A stretch of DNA of 64,000 nucleotides from the NCBI RefSeq assembly GCF_030929495.1, contig NZ_JAVFWN010000001.1, positions 372,001 to 436,000 on the forward strand, read 5' to 3'. The stretch is from Nocardioides sp. LHD-245 (GTDB lineage Bacteria; Actinomycetota; Actinomycetes; Propionibacteriales; Nocardioidaceae). The translations under genes and the position numbers were made by a program. The notes beneath the pieces were generated by a model, which saw only the letters and a list, made by a program, of their open reading frames with translations, ran no database searches and was not told the origin of the DNA. Position 1 is the first letter of the stretch; each line of letters opens with the position of its first letter. This document shows positions 43,718 to 52,538 of this stretch, piece after piece.

Positions 43718-44329
43718 TCAGTCGTCGCCGAGGCCGCGGGCGTGCAGCGCGTCGCCGGTGGCCCGCGCGTGGGCGACGACCCGGATCACCAGGGGCGTCA
43801 GGTAGGCCCGCGGGCTGCGCTCGAGTCCGCGGGCCCGGGCGGCGTCCCGGGTCTCGCCGGCGATGGCGAGGGTGAGCGGGATGCCGCGGATCATCAACGA
43901 GAAGGCGAGCGCGACCAGCTCCGGGTTGACGCCGCGGCGGCGGAACGGGCCGAGCCAGCGGGTGATCGCGTCCACCATCCGCTCCACCGAGGTGGTCGTG
44001 GTGAACACGGTCGCCAGGAGGACGAGCGCGACCAGTGCGCCGACCACGACGAAGGCGTGTTCGCCGCCCCGCTGCCAGGTCTGGTACGCCGCCAGCAGGG
44101 TCATCGCGACCAGGACGCCGCGCAGGGCACGGGCCGCCCGGCCGAGGCGGACGCCTGCGACTACGCAGCTGAGTCCGGCCAGCGCGAGCAGGGCGCCGGT
44201 CGTCGTGACGCCGCGGAAGGCCACCGCGACGACGCTGAGCACCAGCAGGCCGAGGAGCTTGGCGCCGACGGGCAGCCGGTGGAAGACGGTGGTGCCCGGT
44301 TGATAGTCCCCGAGCGGGCTCGCGGCCAT
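43718..44329 (-). CDS. bioN: ECF transporter T-component BioN
   Basis: 203 residues with about four to five membrane helices. The coupling helices end in the two ECF-T signatures, ARARGLERS and LHARGLGDD at the C-terminus, which grip the ATPase. Third gene of bioYMN, 4 bases after bioM. It works with BioM and the biotin-binding BioY for high-affinity biotin import. Confidence 0.92.
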   Translation of the reverse strand: MAASPLGDYQPGTTVFHRLPVGAKLLGLLVLSVVAVAFRGVTTTGALLALAGLSCVVAGVRLGRAARALRGVLVAMTLLAAYQTWQRGGEHAFVVVGALVALVLLATVFTTTTSVERMVDAITRWLGPFRRRGVNPELVALAFSLMIRGIPLTLAIAGETRDAARARGLERSPRAYLTPLVIRVVAHARATGDALHARGLGDD

Positions 44330-44333
44330 CGGC

Positions 44334-45035
44334 TCAACCCACCGTCGCGCGGTAGCGGGCGACCACCTCGGCGGGCGCGCCGTCGGCCACCACCGCGCCG
44401 TCGTCGATCAGCAGGGCCCGGTCGCAGCGCAGGGCGAGGTCGAGGTCGTGGGTGGCCAGCACCAGCTGCTGGGGGAGCCCGAACAGCAGGTCGCCGATCA
44501 TCCGGGCGTTGCGCAGGTCGAGCAGCGTGGTGGGCTCGTCGGCGACCAGCACGGCCGGGTCGGTGGCGAGCACGCCCGCGAGCGCGAGCAGCTGCCGCTG
44601 ACCGCCGGAGAGCGTGTGCACGCTGCGGTCCGCCAGCTCGTCCAGGCCGTACGACGCCAGCACGGCGCGCGCGGCGGCGGTGCGCGCCTCCCGGGCGCGG
44701 ACCTGGTGGCGCAGGGAGAGCGCGACGTCCTCGACGACCGTGGGCATCACCAGCTGCGCGCTGGGGTCGGTGAACACGAAGCCGACCCGGCGGCGTACCT
44801 CGCGACCCTTCTTGGCCACGTCGAGCCCGTCGACCAGGACGCGGCCGGAGGTGGGCTCGACCAGGCCGTTGACCAGGCGCGCGAGCGTCGACTTGCCCGA
44901 GCCGTTGGGGCCGATCAGGGCGATCCGCTGCTCGGTGAGGTCGAGCGTGGTCTCCCGCAGCACGGTGACCTCGGGGACCGGGCCGCCGGGCGTCGCCGCC
45001 CGGACGCCGACCCGGTCGAGCTCGATCCGGCTCAC
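44334..45035 (-). CDS. bioM: ECF transporter ATPase BioM
   Basis: 233 residues from GTG 45035 (GTGA overlap with the bioY stop). Walker A GPNGSGKST is near residue 46. TDPSAQLVMPTVVEDVALSL is the ECF-type Q-loop region (the key Q is in SAQL). Then LSGGQRQLLALAGVL, VLVADEPTTLLDL and LATHDLD. A single CbiO-like ATPase implies a homodimer in the BioMNY complex. Confidence 0.94.
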   Translation of the reverse strand: MSRIELDRVGVRAATPGGPVPEVTVLRETTLDLTEQRIALIGPNGSGKSTLARLVNGLVEPTSGRVLVDGLDVAKKGREVRRRVGFVFTDPSAQLVMPTVVEDVALSLRHQVRAREARTAAARAVLASYGLDELADRSVHTLSGGQRQLLALAGVLATDPAVLVADEPTTLLDLRNARMIGDLLFGLPQQLVLATHDLDLALRCDRALLIDDGAVVADGAPAEVVARYRATVG

Positions 45036-45640
45036 GCGGACTGCGTCGCCGGCTCGTCCGTGGTGGTCGCGGCCGGGCGCCGGGCGGCGAGGTCCGGGAA
45101 GGCACGGTGCACGGCGGTGGCGATGAGGGCCATCACGACGTTCTTGGCGATGTCGCCGGGGAAGTAGGCGGCGTCGAAGCTGAACGCCTCCTTGAGGCTG
45201 AGGTCCGCGCGCCAGGCCAGGTTGAGCGGCCCGAGGGTGTGCACGAACACGAAGCTGCTGAGCAGGCCGCAGGTGAACACGAGCGTGAACTGGGTGGCGT
45301 TCTGGCGGTTGCGGTAGACGAGGTAGCCGCACAGTGCCGCGGCGAGCGGGAACGCCACGAGGTAGCCCGCGGTCACGCCGCTGTAGTGCGAGATGCCGGA
45401 GGCGCCCCCGGAGTAGATCGGCAGCACCAGGCCCGCCACCAGGTAGAGGACGACGCACAGGAACCCGCGGAGGGGCCCGAGGACCGCGCCGGCGAGGAGC
45501 ACGCCGAAGGTCTGCAGCGAGTAGGGGACGCCGACGCCGGTCTTGATGTCGGGCAGGATGGCGCACACCGCGATGAGCGCGGCGAAGCCGGCGATCAGGG
45601 CGACGTCGGTGGTCGGGGTACGGCGGTTCATCGGGGTCAC
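45032..45640 (-). CDS. bioY: Biotin transporter S-component BioY
   Basis: 202 residues, six membrane helices. BioY signatures: VPYSLQTFGVLLAGAVLGPLRG and GGASGISHYSGVTAGYLVAFP (each shown by VPYSLQTFGV and GYLVAFP). The first start is GTG 45640; ATG 45631 is equally plausible. It binds biotin for import. Shares its promoter region and a BioQ box with the divergent bioQ. Confidence 0.94.
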   Translation of the reverse strand: MTPMNRRTPTTDVALIAGFAALIAVCAILPDIKTGVGVPYSLQTFGVLLAGAVLGPLRGFLCVVLYLVAGLVLPIYSGGASGISHYSGVTAGYLVAFPLAAALCGYLVYRNRQNATQFTLVFTCGLLSSFVFVHTLGPLNLAWRADLSLKEAFSFDAAYFPGDIAKNVVMALIATAVHRAFPDLAARRPAATTTDEPATQSA

Positions 45641-45674
45641 TCTCGGGGTCCGGGGGAGCGCGGTGGCGCGCAGT

Positions 45675-45687
45675 TGAACAGTGTTCA
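45675..45687. promoter_or_regulatory. BioQ operator between bioY and bioQ
   Basis: TGAACAGTGTTCA, the same 13-base palindrome as before bioB. It lies 34 bases upstream of bioY and 72 bases upstream of bioQ, so BioQ probably controls transport and itself. Confidence 0.85.
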
Positions 45688-45759
45688 GGTTAGGCTGATC
45701 GCGGGACTCAGGTCAACGGGGGTCCACCGGCGGCGGGTTCGGACGAGGGGAGTGCGGGA

Positions 45760-46251
45760 GTGCGGTATCGGCGCAGGGACGTGGTCGAGCGGGCGATCGA
45801 GGTGCTCGACGAGCACGGCCTCGACGCCCTGTCGATGCGCCGTCTCGCCGGCGACCTCGGCGTCCAGCCGGGTGCGCTCTACCATCACTTCACCAACAAG
45901 GACGCCCTGCTCGCCGCCATCGCCGACGAGATCCTCCGACGTGGTCGCCGCCCCGCCGAGATCATGGCCTGGGACGCCGAGGCGCACCTGCTCTGCCTGG
46001 GCCTGCGCGACGCGATGCGCCGCCACCGCGACGGCGCCCTGCTCATCGCCGGCGTGCACCGCTCGGATGCCGAGGCGCTGGAGCGCCCGCTCCGGGCGGC
46101 CCTCGAGCGCGCCGGTGCCGACGACGCCCTGACCCGGGTCGGCGCGCGCACCCTGGTCCGCTTCGTGCTCTCCCACCAGGACGAATCGGACCCGGACTTC
46201 ACCCTCGGGCTCGCTCTCGTCCTCGACGGCCTCCGCGCACGGCTGGCCTGA
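45760..46251 (+). CDS. bioQ: TetR-type biotin repressor BioQ
   Basis: 163 residues, GTG start. The HTH reads ALSMRRLAGDLGVQPGALYHHF at ~23-44, followed by a short TetR_C domain. Assigned as BioQ because it is divergent from bioY and flanked by the TGAAC-N3-GTTCA palindrome that also precedes bioB. BioQ is thought to respond indirectly to biotin status. A BirA-type regulator would carry a ligase domain, absent here. Confidence 0.88.
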   Translation: MRYRRRDVVERAIEVLDEHGLDALSMRRLAGDLGVQPGALYHHFTNKDALLAAIADEILRRGRRPAEIMAWDAEAHLLCLGLRDAMRRHRDGALLIAGVHRSDAEALERPLRAALERAGADDALTRVGARTLVRFVLSHQDESDPDFTLGLALVLDGLRARLA

Positions 46252-46258
46252 TCGTCGT

Positions 46259-46309
46259 ACCGGACACAACGGTCGTGTCGCGGGCGAATTCACGACAGGG
46301 ATGTCCGGT
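46259..46309. terminator. Nested hairpin between bioQ and zwf
   Basis: ACCGGACA (46259-46266) pairs with TGTCCGGT (46302-46309). Inside, GTCGTG (46272-46277) pairs with CACGAC (46291-46296). Starts 7 bases after the bioQ stop. Terminator likely, operator for zwf possible. Confidence 0.4.
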
Positions 46310-46373
46310 GCGACGCGCGACACCCGCCGCCGGACGCCTCTCGTTATCGTGGCGGTAACACCGAGGAGGCACT

Positions 46374-47831
46374 GTGGACGACATGGCACCGAAGACCCAG
46401 AAGCCGGTGACGGTCGTGCTGTTCGGCGCGACGGGCGACCTCGCGCGCCGCAAGCTGCTGCCGGGGATGCTGCACCTGTTCGAGACCGGGCTGCTGCCGC
46501 AGCTGCGCATCGTCGGCACCTCGCTCGACGAGCACACCACGGAGTCCTTCGTGGACTTCGTGCACGAGGCGGTGATGGAGTTCTCCGGTGACGACGGCGA
46601 CATGGCCGCCTGGCCGGAGTTCGCCAAGCTGCTGACCTGGGCGCCCGGCACGGAGGGCACCTCCGGGCTGCGCGCCGCCGTCGAGAAGGCCGAGGCGGAC
46701 TGGGACGGCGACCGGGTGCGGCTGCACTACCTCAGCGTCCCGCCCAAGGCGGCGCCGACCGTCGTCAAGACGATCGACGACGCCGGGCTGGCCCAGGGTG
46801 GCCGGATCATCATGGAGAAGCCCTTCGGCGTCGATCTCGTGTCGGCCAGGAAGCTCAACGCCGAGCTGCACCGGACCTTCGACGAGTCGCAGATCTACCG
46901 GATCGACCACTTCCTCGGGAAGGAGGCGGCGCAGAACATCCTCGCCTTCCGGTTCGCCAACGGCCTCTTCGAGCCGATCTGGCACCGCAACAACATCGAC
47001 CACGTCCAGATCGACGTCCCCGAGGAGCTGGGGCTCGAGCAGCGGGCCGACTTCTACGAGTCGACCGGCGCCTACCGCGACATGGTGGTGACCCACCTGT
47101 TCCAGGTGCTCGCGTTCACCGCGATGGAGCCGCCGACCTCGCTGGCCCCCGACGCGATCAACGACGAGAAGAACAAGGTCTTCCGCTCGATGATGCCGAT
47201 CGACCCCGCCAACGTCGTCCGCGGTCAGTACGAGGGCTATCGCGACATCGCGGGCGTCGCGCCCGAGTCGGAGACCGAGACCTTCATCGCCCTCAAGTGC
47301 TTCATCGACAACTGGCGCTGGGCCGGCGTCCCGTTCTACCTGCGCACCGGCAAGCGGCTGGCCGAGGGCGCGCGGATCATCTCGATCGCGTTCAAGGAGC
47401 CCCCGCGCTCGATGTTCCCGCACAACTCCGGCGTCGGCGACCACGGCCCCGACCACCTGACCTTCGACCTGGCCGACAAGGCGAAGATGTCGCTGTCGTT
47501 CTACGGCAAGCGCCCCGGCCCGGGCATGAAGCTCGACAAGCTCTCCATGCAGTTCGCGATGGGCGACACCACCTGGGCGGGCTCGGTGCTGGAGGCCTAC
47601 GAGCGGCTCATCTACGACGCCGCGCGCGGCGACCAGACGCTGTTCACCTCCGCGGAGGGCATCGAGCGGCTGTGGGAGGTCTCCCAGCCCCTGCTCGACA
47701 ACCCGCCCGTCGTGCGGCCCTATCGGCAGGGCAGCTGGGGACCCAACCAGATCCACCAGCTCGTCGCGCCGTACGCCTGGCGGCTGCCGTTCGAGCGGCA
47801 GTGGCGCAATCCCAACGCGCTGGGGGGCTGA
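46374..47831 (+). CDS. zwf: Glucose-6-phosphate 1-dehydrogenase
   Basis: 485 residues, GTG start with GAGGAGG upstream. NADP-binding GATGDLARRKLLP is near residue 17, EKPFG in the middle and the active-site RIDHFLGKE near 177. C-terminal G6PD domain to the end. First step of the oxidative pentose-phosphate pathway. It is not in the usual tal-zwf-opcA-pgl cluster of actinobacteria, so it may be a second copy or serve an F420- or NADPH-specific need; that is inference from context. Confidence 0.95.
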   Translation: MDDMAPKTQKPVTVVLFGATGDLARRKLLPGMLHLFETGLLPQLRIVGTSLDEHTTESFVDFVHEAVMEFSGDDGDMAAWPEFAKLLTWAPGTEGTSGLRAAVEKAEADWDGDRVRLHYLSVPPKAAPTVVKTIDDAGLAQGGRIIMEKPFGVDLVSARKLNAELHRTFDESQIYRIDHFLGKEAAQNILAFRFANGLFEPIWHRNNIDHVQIDVPEELGLEQRADFYESTGAYRDMVVTHLFQVLAFTAMEPPTSLAPDAINDEKNKVFRSMMPIDPANVVRGQYEGYRDIAGVAPESETETFIALKCFIDNWRWAGVPFYLRTGKRLAEGARIISIAFKEPPRSMFPHNSGVGDHGPDHLTFDLADKAKMSLSFYGKRPGPGMKLDKLSMQFAMGDTTWAGSVLEAYERLIYDAARGDQTLFTSAEGIERLWEVSQPLLDNPPVVRPYRQGSWGPNQIHQLVAPYAWRLPFERQWRNPNALGG

Positions 47832-47836
47832 GCCGG

Positions 47837-48715
47837 CTACCGCACGACCGCGTCGCTGTAGGCCAGGGGTCCGCCCAGCAGCGAGCGCCGCGAGACCGGC
47901 ACGCGCCCGTCGACGTCGGTCACACCCAGCTCGGTCGCGAGCTCCGCGCCGATGAGCGCCCGCCCGGACCGCCGCTGCTTGGCGGCCGGCAGACCGGCGT
48001 CGAGCGCGGCGATCGCGCGACCGGTGAGCTCGGGGTGCTCCATGATCGGCAGCGAGTCGCGGTAGAGCTCCGGGTCGCCGTCGACCACCCGCATCGTGCG
48101 CTCGGTGCGCAGGAGACCCGGCCAGAGGGCGACGACGCTGACGCCGGTGCCGTCGAGGTCGACCGCCATGTCGTGCGTCATCTTGTCGACGCCCGCCTTG
48201 ACCGCGCCGTAGGCCGGCCCGTGCAGGTAGCAGACCGCCCCGAAGCCGGAGACGTTGACGACGAGCGGGGACCGGGGCGCCGATGCCAGCAGCAGCGGAG
48301 CGGCGTGCCAGGTCATCGTGTACGTCGAGCGCAGCCCGACGTCGAACATCATCGCGGCGTCGAGCGGCTTCTCCCAGAAGCCTCGGGCCGAGGTCACCCC
48401 GTCGGGTACGGCGAACGCGTTGTTGACCAGCAGGTCGAGCCGGCCCTGCTCGGTCCCGACCCGGGCGACCACGGCGGCGACGGCCCCGTCGTCGCGGTGG
48501 TCGCAAGCGACGGCGACGCCGGTGCCGCCGCGCCCGGTCACCTCCCGGGCGGTCTCGCCGACGGTGCCGCCGAGGTCGTGTGTGCCGGCATCGACGGTGC
48601 GGCCGGTGACGTAGACGACGTACCCGGCCTCGCCCAGGGCGAGCGCGATGCCCTTGCCGAGCCCGCGGCTCGCCCCGGTGACCACGGCGACGCGGCGCTC
48701 CTCCTGCTGGGGCAC
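47837..48715 (-). CDS. SDR family oxidoreductase (DHRS1-like)
   Basis: 292 residues. TGASRGLGKG near 14-23, VTGRTVD after strand 2, NNAFAV, VNVSGFGA and catalytic Y-x-x-x-K in PAYGAVKAG. The C-terminal ~70 residues extend beyond the SDR core. Last gene of the minus-strand catabolic operon 47837-55458, 12 bases after the CoA-transferase. Probably oxidises or reduces an intermediate of the same substrate. Confidence 0.9.
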   Translation of the reverse strand: MPQQEERRVAVVTGASRGLGKGIALALGEAGYVVYVTGRTVDAGTHDLGGTVGETAREVTGRGGTGVAVACDHRDDGAVAAVVARVGTEQGRLDLLVNNAFAVPDGVTSARGFWEKPLDAAMMFDVGLRSTYTMTWHAAPLLLASAPRSPLVVNVSGFGAVCYLHGPAYGAVKAGVDKMTHDMAVDLDGTGVSVVALWPGLLRTERTMRVVDGDPELYRDSLPIMEHPELTGRAIAALDAGLPAAKQRRSGRALIGAELATELGVTDVDGRVPVSRRSLLGGPLAYSDAVVR

Positions 48716-48727
48716 GGCCCGCTCCTC

Positions 48728-49951
48728 CTAGATGGCGCCCGAGCGGCGCAGCGACGCGACCCGCTCGCCGGCGTACCCGAGCTCGGCGAGCACCTCCTCG
48801 GTGTCCGCCCCGACCTCGGGTGCCCGCCGGGGTGGGCGGCGCGGCTCGCCGACGACGTTGACCGGCGTGGGCAGCAGGTCGGCACCGTGCTCGGCCGCCG
48901 GCCACCACGGCATCCGGTGCGCGAACTGGGGGTCGCGGCCGATCCCGGCGGCGTCGTTGACCGGGGCGATGGGGCAGTCGATCGCGAGGCCGAGCTCGAC
49001 CCACTCGGCGGTCGTCCGGGAGGCGAACAGGTCGCGCAGCTCGGCACGCAGGTCGCGGTCGCCGGTCGCGTGGTCGCCGTACCGCTGGCCCTCGCGGCCC
49101 TCGTAGAGGTCGAGCCGGTCGCAGGCGACGCAGAAGTTGCGCCAGAACTCCTGCTCGGAGGCCTGGAAGAGGACGTGCCCGTCGGCCGAGCGGTAGTACT
49201 GGTAGCGCACCGCCTCCTCCATGCCGCCCGGCCCCGGACGCCGCCGGGCGCCGTCGTCGGCCGGGTTGCCGGTCACCTCGGGCTCGGGCCGCTCGTACGC
49301 GCGGTGCCCCTCGATCGGCAGCCAGTTGCTGAAGGCTGCCGCGTCGCTCTGCGAGATGTCGAGATGGCACCCCTCGCCGGTACGACGCGCACGCAGCACC
49401 GCGGACACGGCTGCGAGCGCACCCCACAGAGGCCCGACCTTGGTGCCGGTGCCCGTGTGCTCGGGGATGTAGGTGAATCCCTGGTCGTCGACCGCGGGCG
49501 CGGCCAGACCGGCCCAGGCGTCGAAGCCGACGCCGTGCGAGGGCAGGTCGCGGTAGGGCCCGTCGATGCCGAAGCCGGACAGCGAGCAGAGCACGATCGC
49601 CGGGTTCACCTCGCGGAGCCGGTCGTAGCCCAGGCCGCGCCGTTCGAGGGCACCGGGCCGCATGCCCTCGACGACGACGTCGGCGCGCGCCACCAGGTCG
49701 AGGAAGACCTCGGGGCCGTCGGGGGAGCGCAGGTCGAGCCGGATCGAGCGCTTGCCCCGGTTGACGTGCCAGTGCAGCAGCGAGTGTCCCTCGACGATGG
49801 GCCAGCCCAGCCGGCGGATGTAGTCGCCGCCGGGCGGCTCGACCTTGATCACGTCGGCGCCCAGGTCGCCGAGGGTCATGGCCAGGGCTCCGGGCTCCAG
49901 CAGGGTGCACTCGACGACACGGATTCCGTCCAGCAGGTACGGGTGGGTCAC
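48728..49951 (-). CDS. Class III CoA-transferase (CaiB/BaiF family)
   Basis: 407 residues from GTG 49951 with GAGAGGA upstream. Signatures: GIRVVECTLLEPGALAMTLGDLGADVIKVEPP, written here as its ends GIRVVE and GADVIKVEPP; then NRGKRSIRLDLRS, VVEGMRPG and GTGTKVGPLWG. The family transfers CoA between acyl groups (formyl-, succinyl- or acyl-CoA donors) or racemises. The catalytic Asp expected near residue 170 is within GVGFDAWAGLA. With the upstream synthetase it suggests CoA activation of an imported acid. Confidence 0.92.
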   Translation of the reverse strand: MTHPYLLDGIRVVECTLLEPGALAMTLGDLGADVIKVEPPGGDYIRRLGWPIVEGHSLLHWHVNRGKRSIRLDLRSPDGPEVFLDLVARADVVVEGMRPGALERRGLGYDRLREVNPAIVLCSLSGFGIDGPYRDLPSHGVGFDAWAGLAAPAVDDQGFTYIPEHTGTGTKVGPLWGALAAVSAVLRARRTGEGCHLDISQSDAAAFSNWLPIEGHRAYERPEPEVTGNPADDGARRRPGPGGMEEAVRYQYYRSADGHVLFQASEQEFWRNFCVACDRLDLYEGREGQRYGDHATGDRDLRAELRDLFASRTTAEWVELGLAIDCPIAPVNDAAGIGRDPQFAHRMPWWPAAEHGADLLPTPVNVVGEPRRPPRRAPEVGADTEEVLAELGYAGERVASLRRSGAI

Positions 49952-49971
49952 GGAGGATCCTCTCTCGCGGA

Positions 49972-50673
49972 TCAGGGCTGCCGGCCGGTACGCAGCGGCG
50001 ACAGCGGGGCGGCGCACAGCAGGGTGCGCTGGTCGGACAGGACGAGGTCGGCGGTGCGCTCGCGCCACCGGTCGACGGCGGGGCCGCGGTCGAGGAACAT
50101 CTCGATCTCCGCCCAGCGGGGCCAGTCGGCGACCGACCACACCACGATCACCTCGCTGTCGGAGACCATCGCGGTGCGGTAGGCGCCGGTGAGCCCGAGG
50201 CCGGCGGCGAGCGCCGTGCCGAGCCACTCGTCGGCCAGCAGTGACAGGTAGTCGGGGGCCTTCCCCCGCGCCACGGTCACCACCTCGTGCAGGTGGCAGA
50301 CGGCGGGCGGCAGGTCCGCGCTCAGCGTCGCGACCGTCGGGCTGTAGTCGGCGGGCAGCAGGATCCGGTCACGCCCGCCGGAGCGGAGCTCGGCGGCCGC
50401 GGACCACCAGCGGGCCAGGGTGGGGTCCTGGAGGGAGTCGTGAGAGAGCTCGTGGGCGAAGTTCGCGGCGAGTCCCTCCCAGCCGTCCAGCTCCCACATG
50501 TTGACGACGCTCGGCCAGCGGCCGGTGCTGCCGACGGTCGCCCACACCCCGAAGCAGCGCATGCCACGCTCGCCGCGTGCCTCGGCGTCCCAACCGGACG
50601 TCATGTGCTCCATGTAGTCGGCGCGGCGGGCGCCGATGATGTCGATCTCCTCGTGGATGTAGATCGTGCTCAC
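49972..50673 (-). CDS. NIPSNAP-like dimeric alpha-beta barrel protein
   Basis: 233 residues from GTG 50673. Two ferredoxin-like repeats can be seen: IYIHEEIDIIGARRADYMEHM with VVNMWELDGWEGL, and CHLHEVVTVARGKAPDYLSLL with VIVVWSVADWPRWAE. Such barrels occur as small monooxygenases, isomerases or non-catalytic binders. No cofactor motif is visible. Sits between the ABC importer and the CoA-transferase, so a catalytic step on the imported compound is likely. Confidence 0.72.
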   Translation of the reverse strand: MSTIYIHEEIDIIGARRADYMEHMTSGWDAEARGERGMRCFGVWATVGSTGRWPSVVNMWELDGWEGLAANFAHELSHDSLQDPTLARWWSAAAELRSGGRDRILLPADYSPTVATLSADLPPAVCHLHEVVTVARGKAPDYLSLLADEWLGTALAAGLGLTGAYRTAMVSDSEVIVVWSVADWPRWAEIEMFLDRGPAVDRWRERTADLVLSDQRTLLCAAPLSPLRTGRQP

Positions 50674-50680
50674 CGGGCGG

Positions 50681-51670
50681 CTACTTCGCGAGCTCGTCGT
50701 CGATGACCTCGTTCTCGGCGAGCGGGTCGGAGTAGACCAGCACATCCTTCTGCCGGGCGTACGTCGCCTGGTAGCGGTCGGTGAGACCGGCCGGGTAGAC
50801 CAGGTCGGGCGGGAAGACCAGCTCGGGCAGCTGGTCGAGCTGGGCCTCGGAGATCTCCAGCTGCTTCACCAGCGCCGCCCGGACGTCGGGGTCGTCGTGG
50901 TAGGTCCCCTGGAGGTGGTCGGCGATGGCGCTGCGCATCCCGGCGAGCAGGCGCGCGCCCTTGTCGCGGTCCTTCTCCAGCAGGTTGGGGCCGAAGAGCA
51001 CCGCGCCCATGGTGATGTCCTCGGGCTGCCCGAAGGCGAAGGTGAGCTTGTCGGACTTCTCCGCCTCCAGCCACACCGGGTCGGAGAGCCAGCCGGCCTT
51101 GACCGCACCGCTCTCCAGCGCGAGAAGGATGTCGGTGGCGCCCATCGTCTGGAAGGTCACGTCGGCGGCGGAGATGCCGCTGCGCTCGAGCTCCTCCTCC
51201 AGCACCATCGAGACCGGTGCGCCGTTGCCGACGGCGGTCGCGACGGTCTCGCCGCGCAACCGCTCCGGGTCGAAGGTGCCGTTCGGCGCGAGGTCCTTGC
51301 TGACCCAGAGGCCGGAGCGGCTGTCGTCGGGCGGGAACATGCCGGGCGCCACGATCTTGATGGGGGAGCCGCCCGAGACGGCGTTGAAGAACGCGGCGCT
51401 CGGCGCGCTGAAGACGGCGTCCACCTCGCCGGTCGCGAGCAGGACCATCGCATCGCTGGGTGCGGCGGTCACGATCTCGACGTCGAGGTCCTGGTCGGCG
51501 TAGCTGTCGAGCTCCATGCCGACCAGCAGGGGGGCGAACGCCTCGAGCTTGGCGGAGATGGCGACCTTGACGGTGCTCTTGTCGGCGGCGTCGTCCGACG
51601 AGCCGCACGCGGCGAGCAGGACGCCGCCGAGGAGGCCGGCGAGGAGCAGGGCGAGCTTTCGTGTCAACAC
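50681..51670 (-). CDS. ABC substrate-binding lipoprotein (SsuA/NrtA-like)
   Basis: 329 residues, GTG start with AAAGGA upstream. The lipobox LAAC places the lipidated Cys at 22. The NMT1/SsuA-type binding fold shows ATGEVDAVFSAPSAAFFNA, GNGAPVSMVLEEEL and ALESGAVKAGWLSDP. The family carries sulfonates, nitrate, thiamine precursors or aromatic acids. Companion permease and ATPase lie immediately upstream. Ligand unknown. Confidence 0.9.
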   Translation of the reverse strand: MLTRKLALLLAGLLGGVLLAACGSSDDAADKSTVKVAISAKLEAFAPLLVGMELDSYADQDLDVEIVTAAPSDAMVLLATGEVDAVFSAPSAAFFNAVSGGSPIKIVAPGMFPPDDSRSGLWVSKDLAPNGTFDPERLRGETVATAVGNGAPVSMVLEEELERSGISAADVTFQTMGATDILLALESGAVKAGWLSDPVWLEAEKSDKLTFAFGQPEDITMGAVLFGPNLLEKDRDKGARLLAGMRSAIADHLQGTYHDDPDVRAALVKQLEISEAQLDQLPELVFPPDLVYPAGLTDRYQATYARQKDVLVYSDPLAENEVIDDELAK

Positions 51671-51707
51671 GTGGGTTCCTTTGCTGGGGTCGAGGAGGAG
51701 AGCGTGG

Positions 51708-52538
51708 TCACCGGCGGTCCGTCGGCTGCGCCCACGGCAGCAGGCGACGTCCGAGAGCGGTGACCAACGTGGTGCAGAGCAGCCCGAGAAGGGCGATGAC
51801 GCAGATGCCGACGTACATCGGGCGGGCCTGGAAGAGCGACCAGCTGTGCCAGATCCGGAAGCCGACTCCGCTGTTGCCCTGGACGAACTCGGCGCCGACG
51901 ATGACGAGGATGGCGACGCCGACCGAGAGGCGGAGGGCGACGAAGAGCTGGGGGAGGAACGCCGGCCACAGCACATGGCGGAACATGTCCCATCGGCTGG
52001 CGCCGAAGGCCCGGGCCGCCTCGCGATAGCCCTCCGGGATGGCGGTGACGCCCGCCATGCAGGTGATCCAGGTCGGAAAGAAGACCGCGAGGGCCACCAG
52101 CAGCACGAGGGGCGTCTCGCCGAGTCCGAAGATGAGCAGCAGCAGCGGGAGCAGAGCGAGCTTGGGCACGGTGTACAGGGCGGACAGGAAGGGGTCGAAG
52201 GCGGCGCGGACCAGTCCCGAGAGCCCGAGCGCGAGGCCGGCGGCGGCACCGGCGGCGGAGCCGGCGACGAAGCCGATCACCACGCGCCGCAGCGTCGCGG
52301 CCAGGTCGTCGAGCAGGACACCGCTGCGGACCATGTCGCCGGCGGTCGACACGATCATCGTCGGTGCGGGGAAGAAGCGCACCGGGATGGCGCCGGTGCG
52401 GGCGGCGACCTCCCAGGCGACGAGCACGACCAGCGGGGTGAGGACGGCGAGCGCCCGCTCCAGGCGACGGCGCCGGCGAGCCGTCCGCACTGGGTCGATC
52501 TCGGCGGCCGTGGGCCGGACCACCACCGTCGCGCTCAC
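51708..52538 (-). CDS. ABC importer permease (SsuC/TauC-like)
   Basis: 276 residues, GTG start overlapping the ATPase stop. Six membrane segments. The inner-membrane-component EAA loop is visible as EGYREAARAFGASRWDMFRHVLWPAFLP (key residues E-A-A-x3-G). VPKLALLPLLLLIFGLGE is the usual preceding segment. Forms the channel of the importer. Confidence 0.93.
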   Translation of the reverse strand: MSATVVVRPTAAEIDPVRTARRRRRLERALAVLTPLVVLVAWEVAARTGAIPVRFFPAPTMIVSTAGDMVRSGVLLDDLAATLRRVVIGFVAGSAAGAAAGLALGLSGLVRAAFDPFLSALYTVPKLALLPLLLLIFGLGETPLVLLVALAVFFPTWITCMAGVTAIPEGYREAARAFGASRWDMFRHVLWPAFLPQLFVALRLSVGVAILVIVGAEFVQGNSGVGFRIWHSWSLFQARPMYVGICVIALLGLLCTTLVTALGRRLLPWAQPTDRR

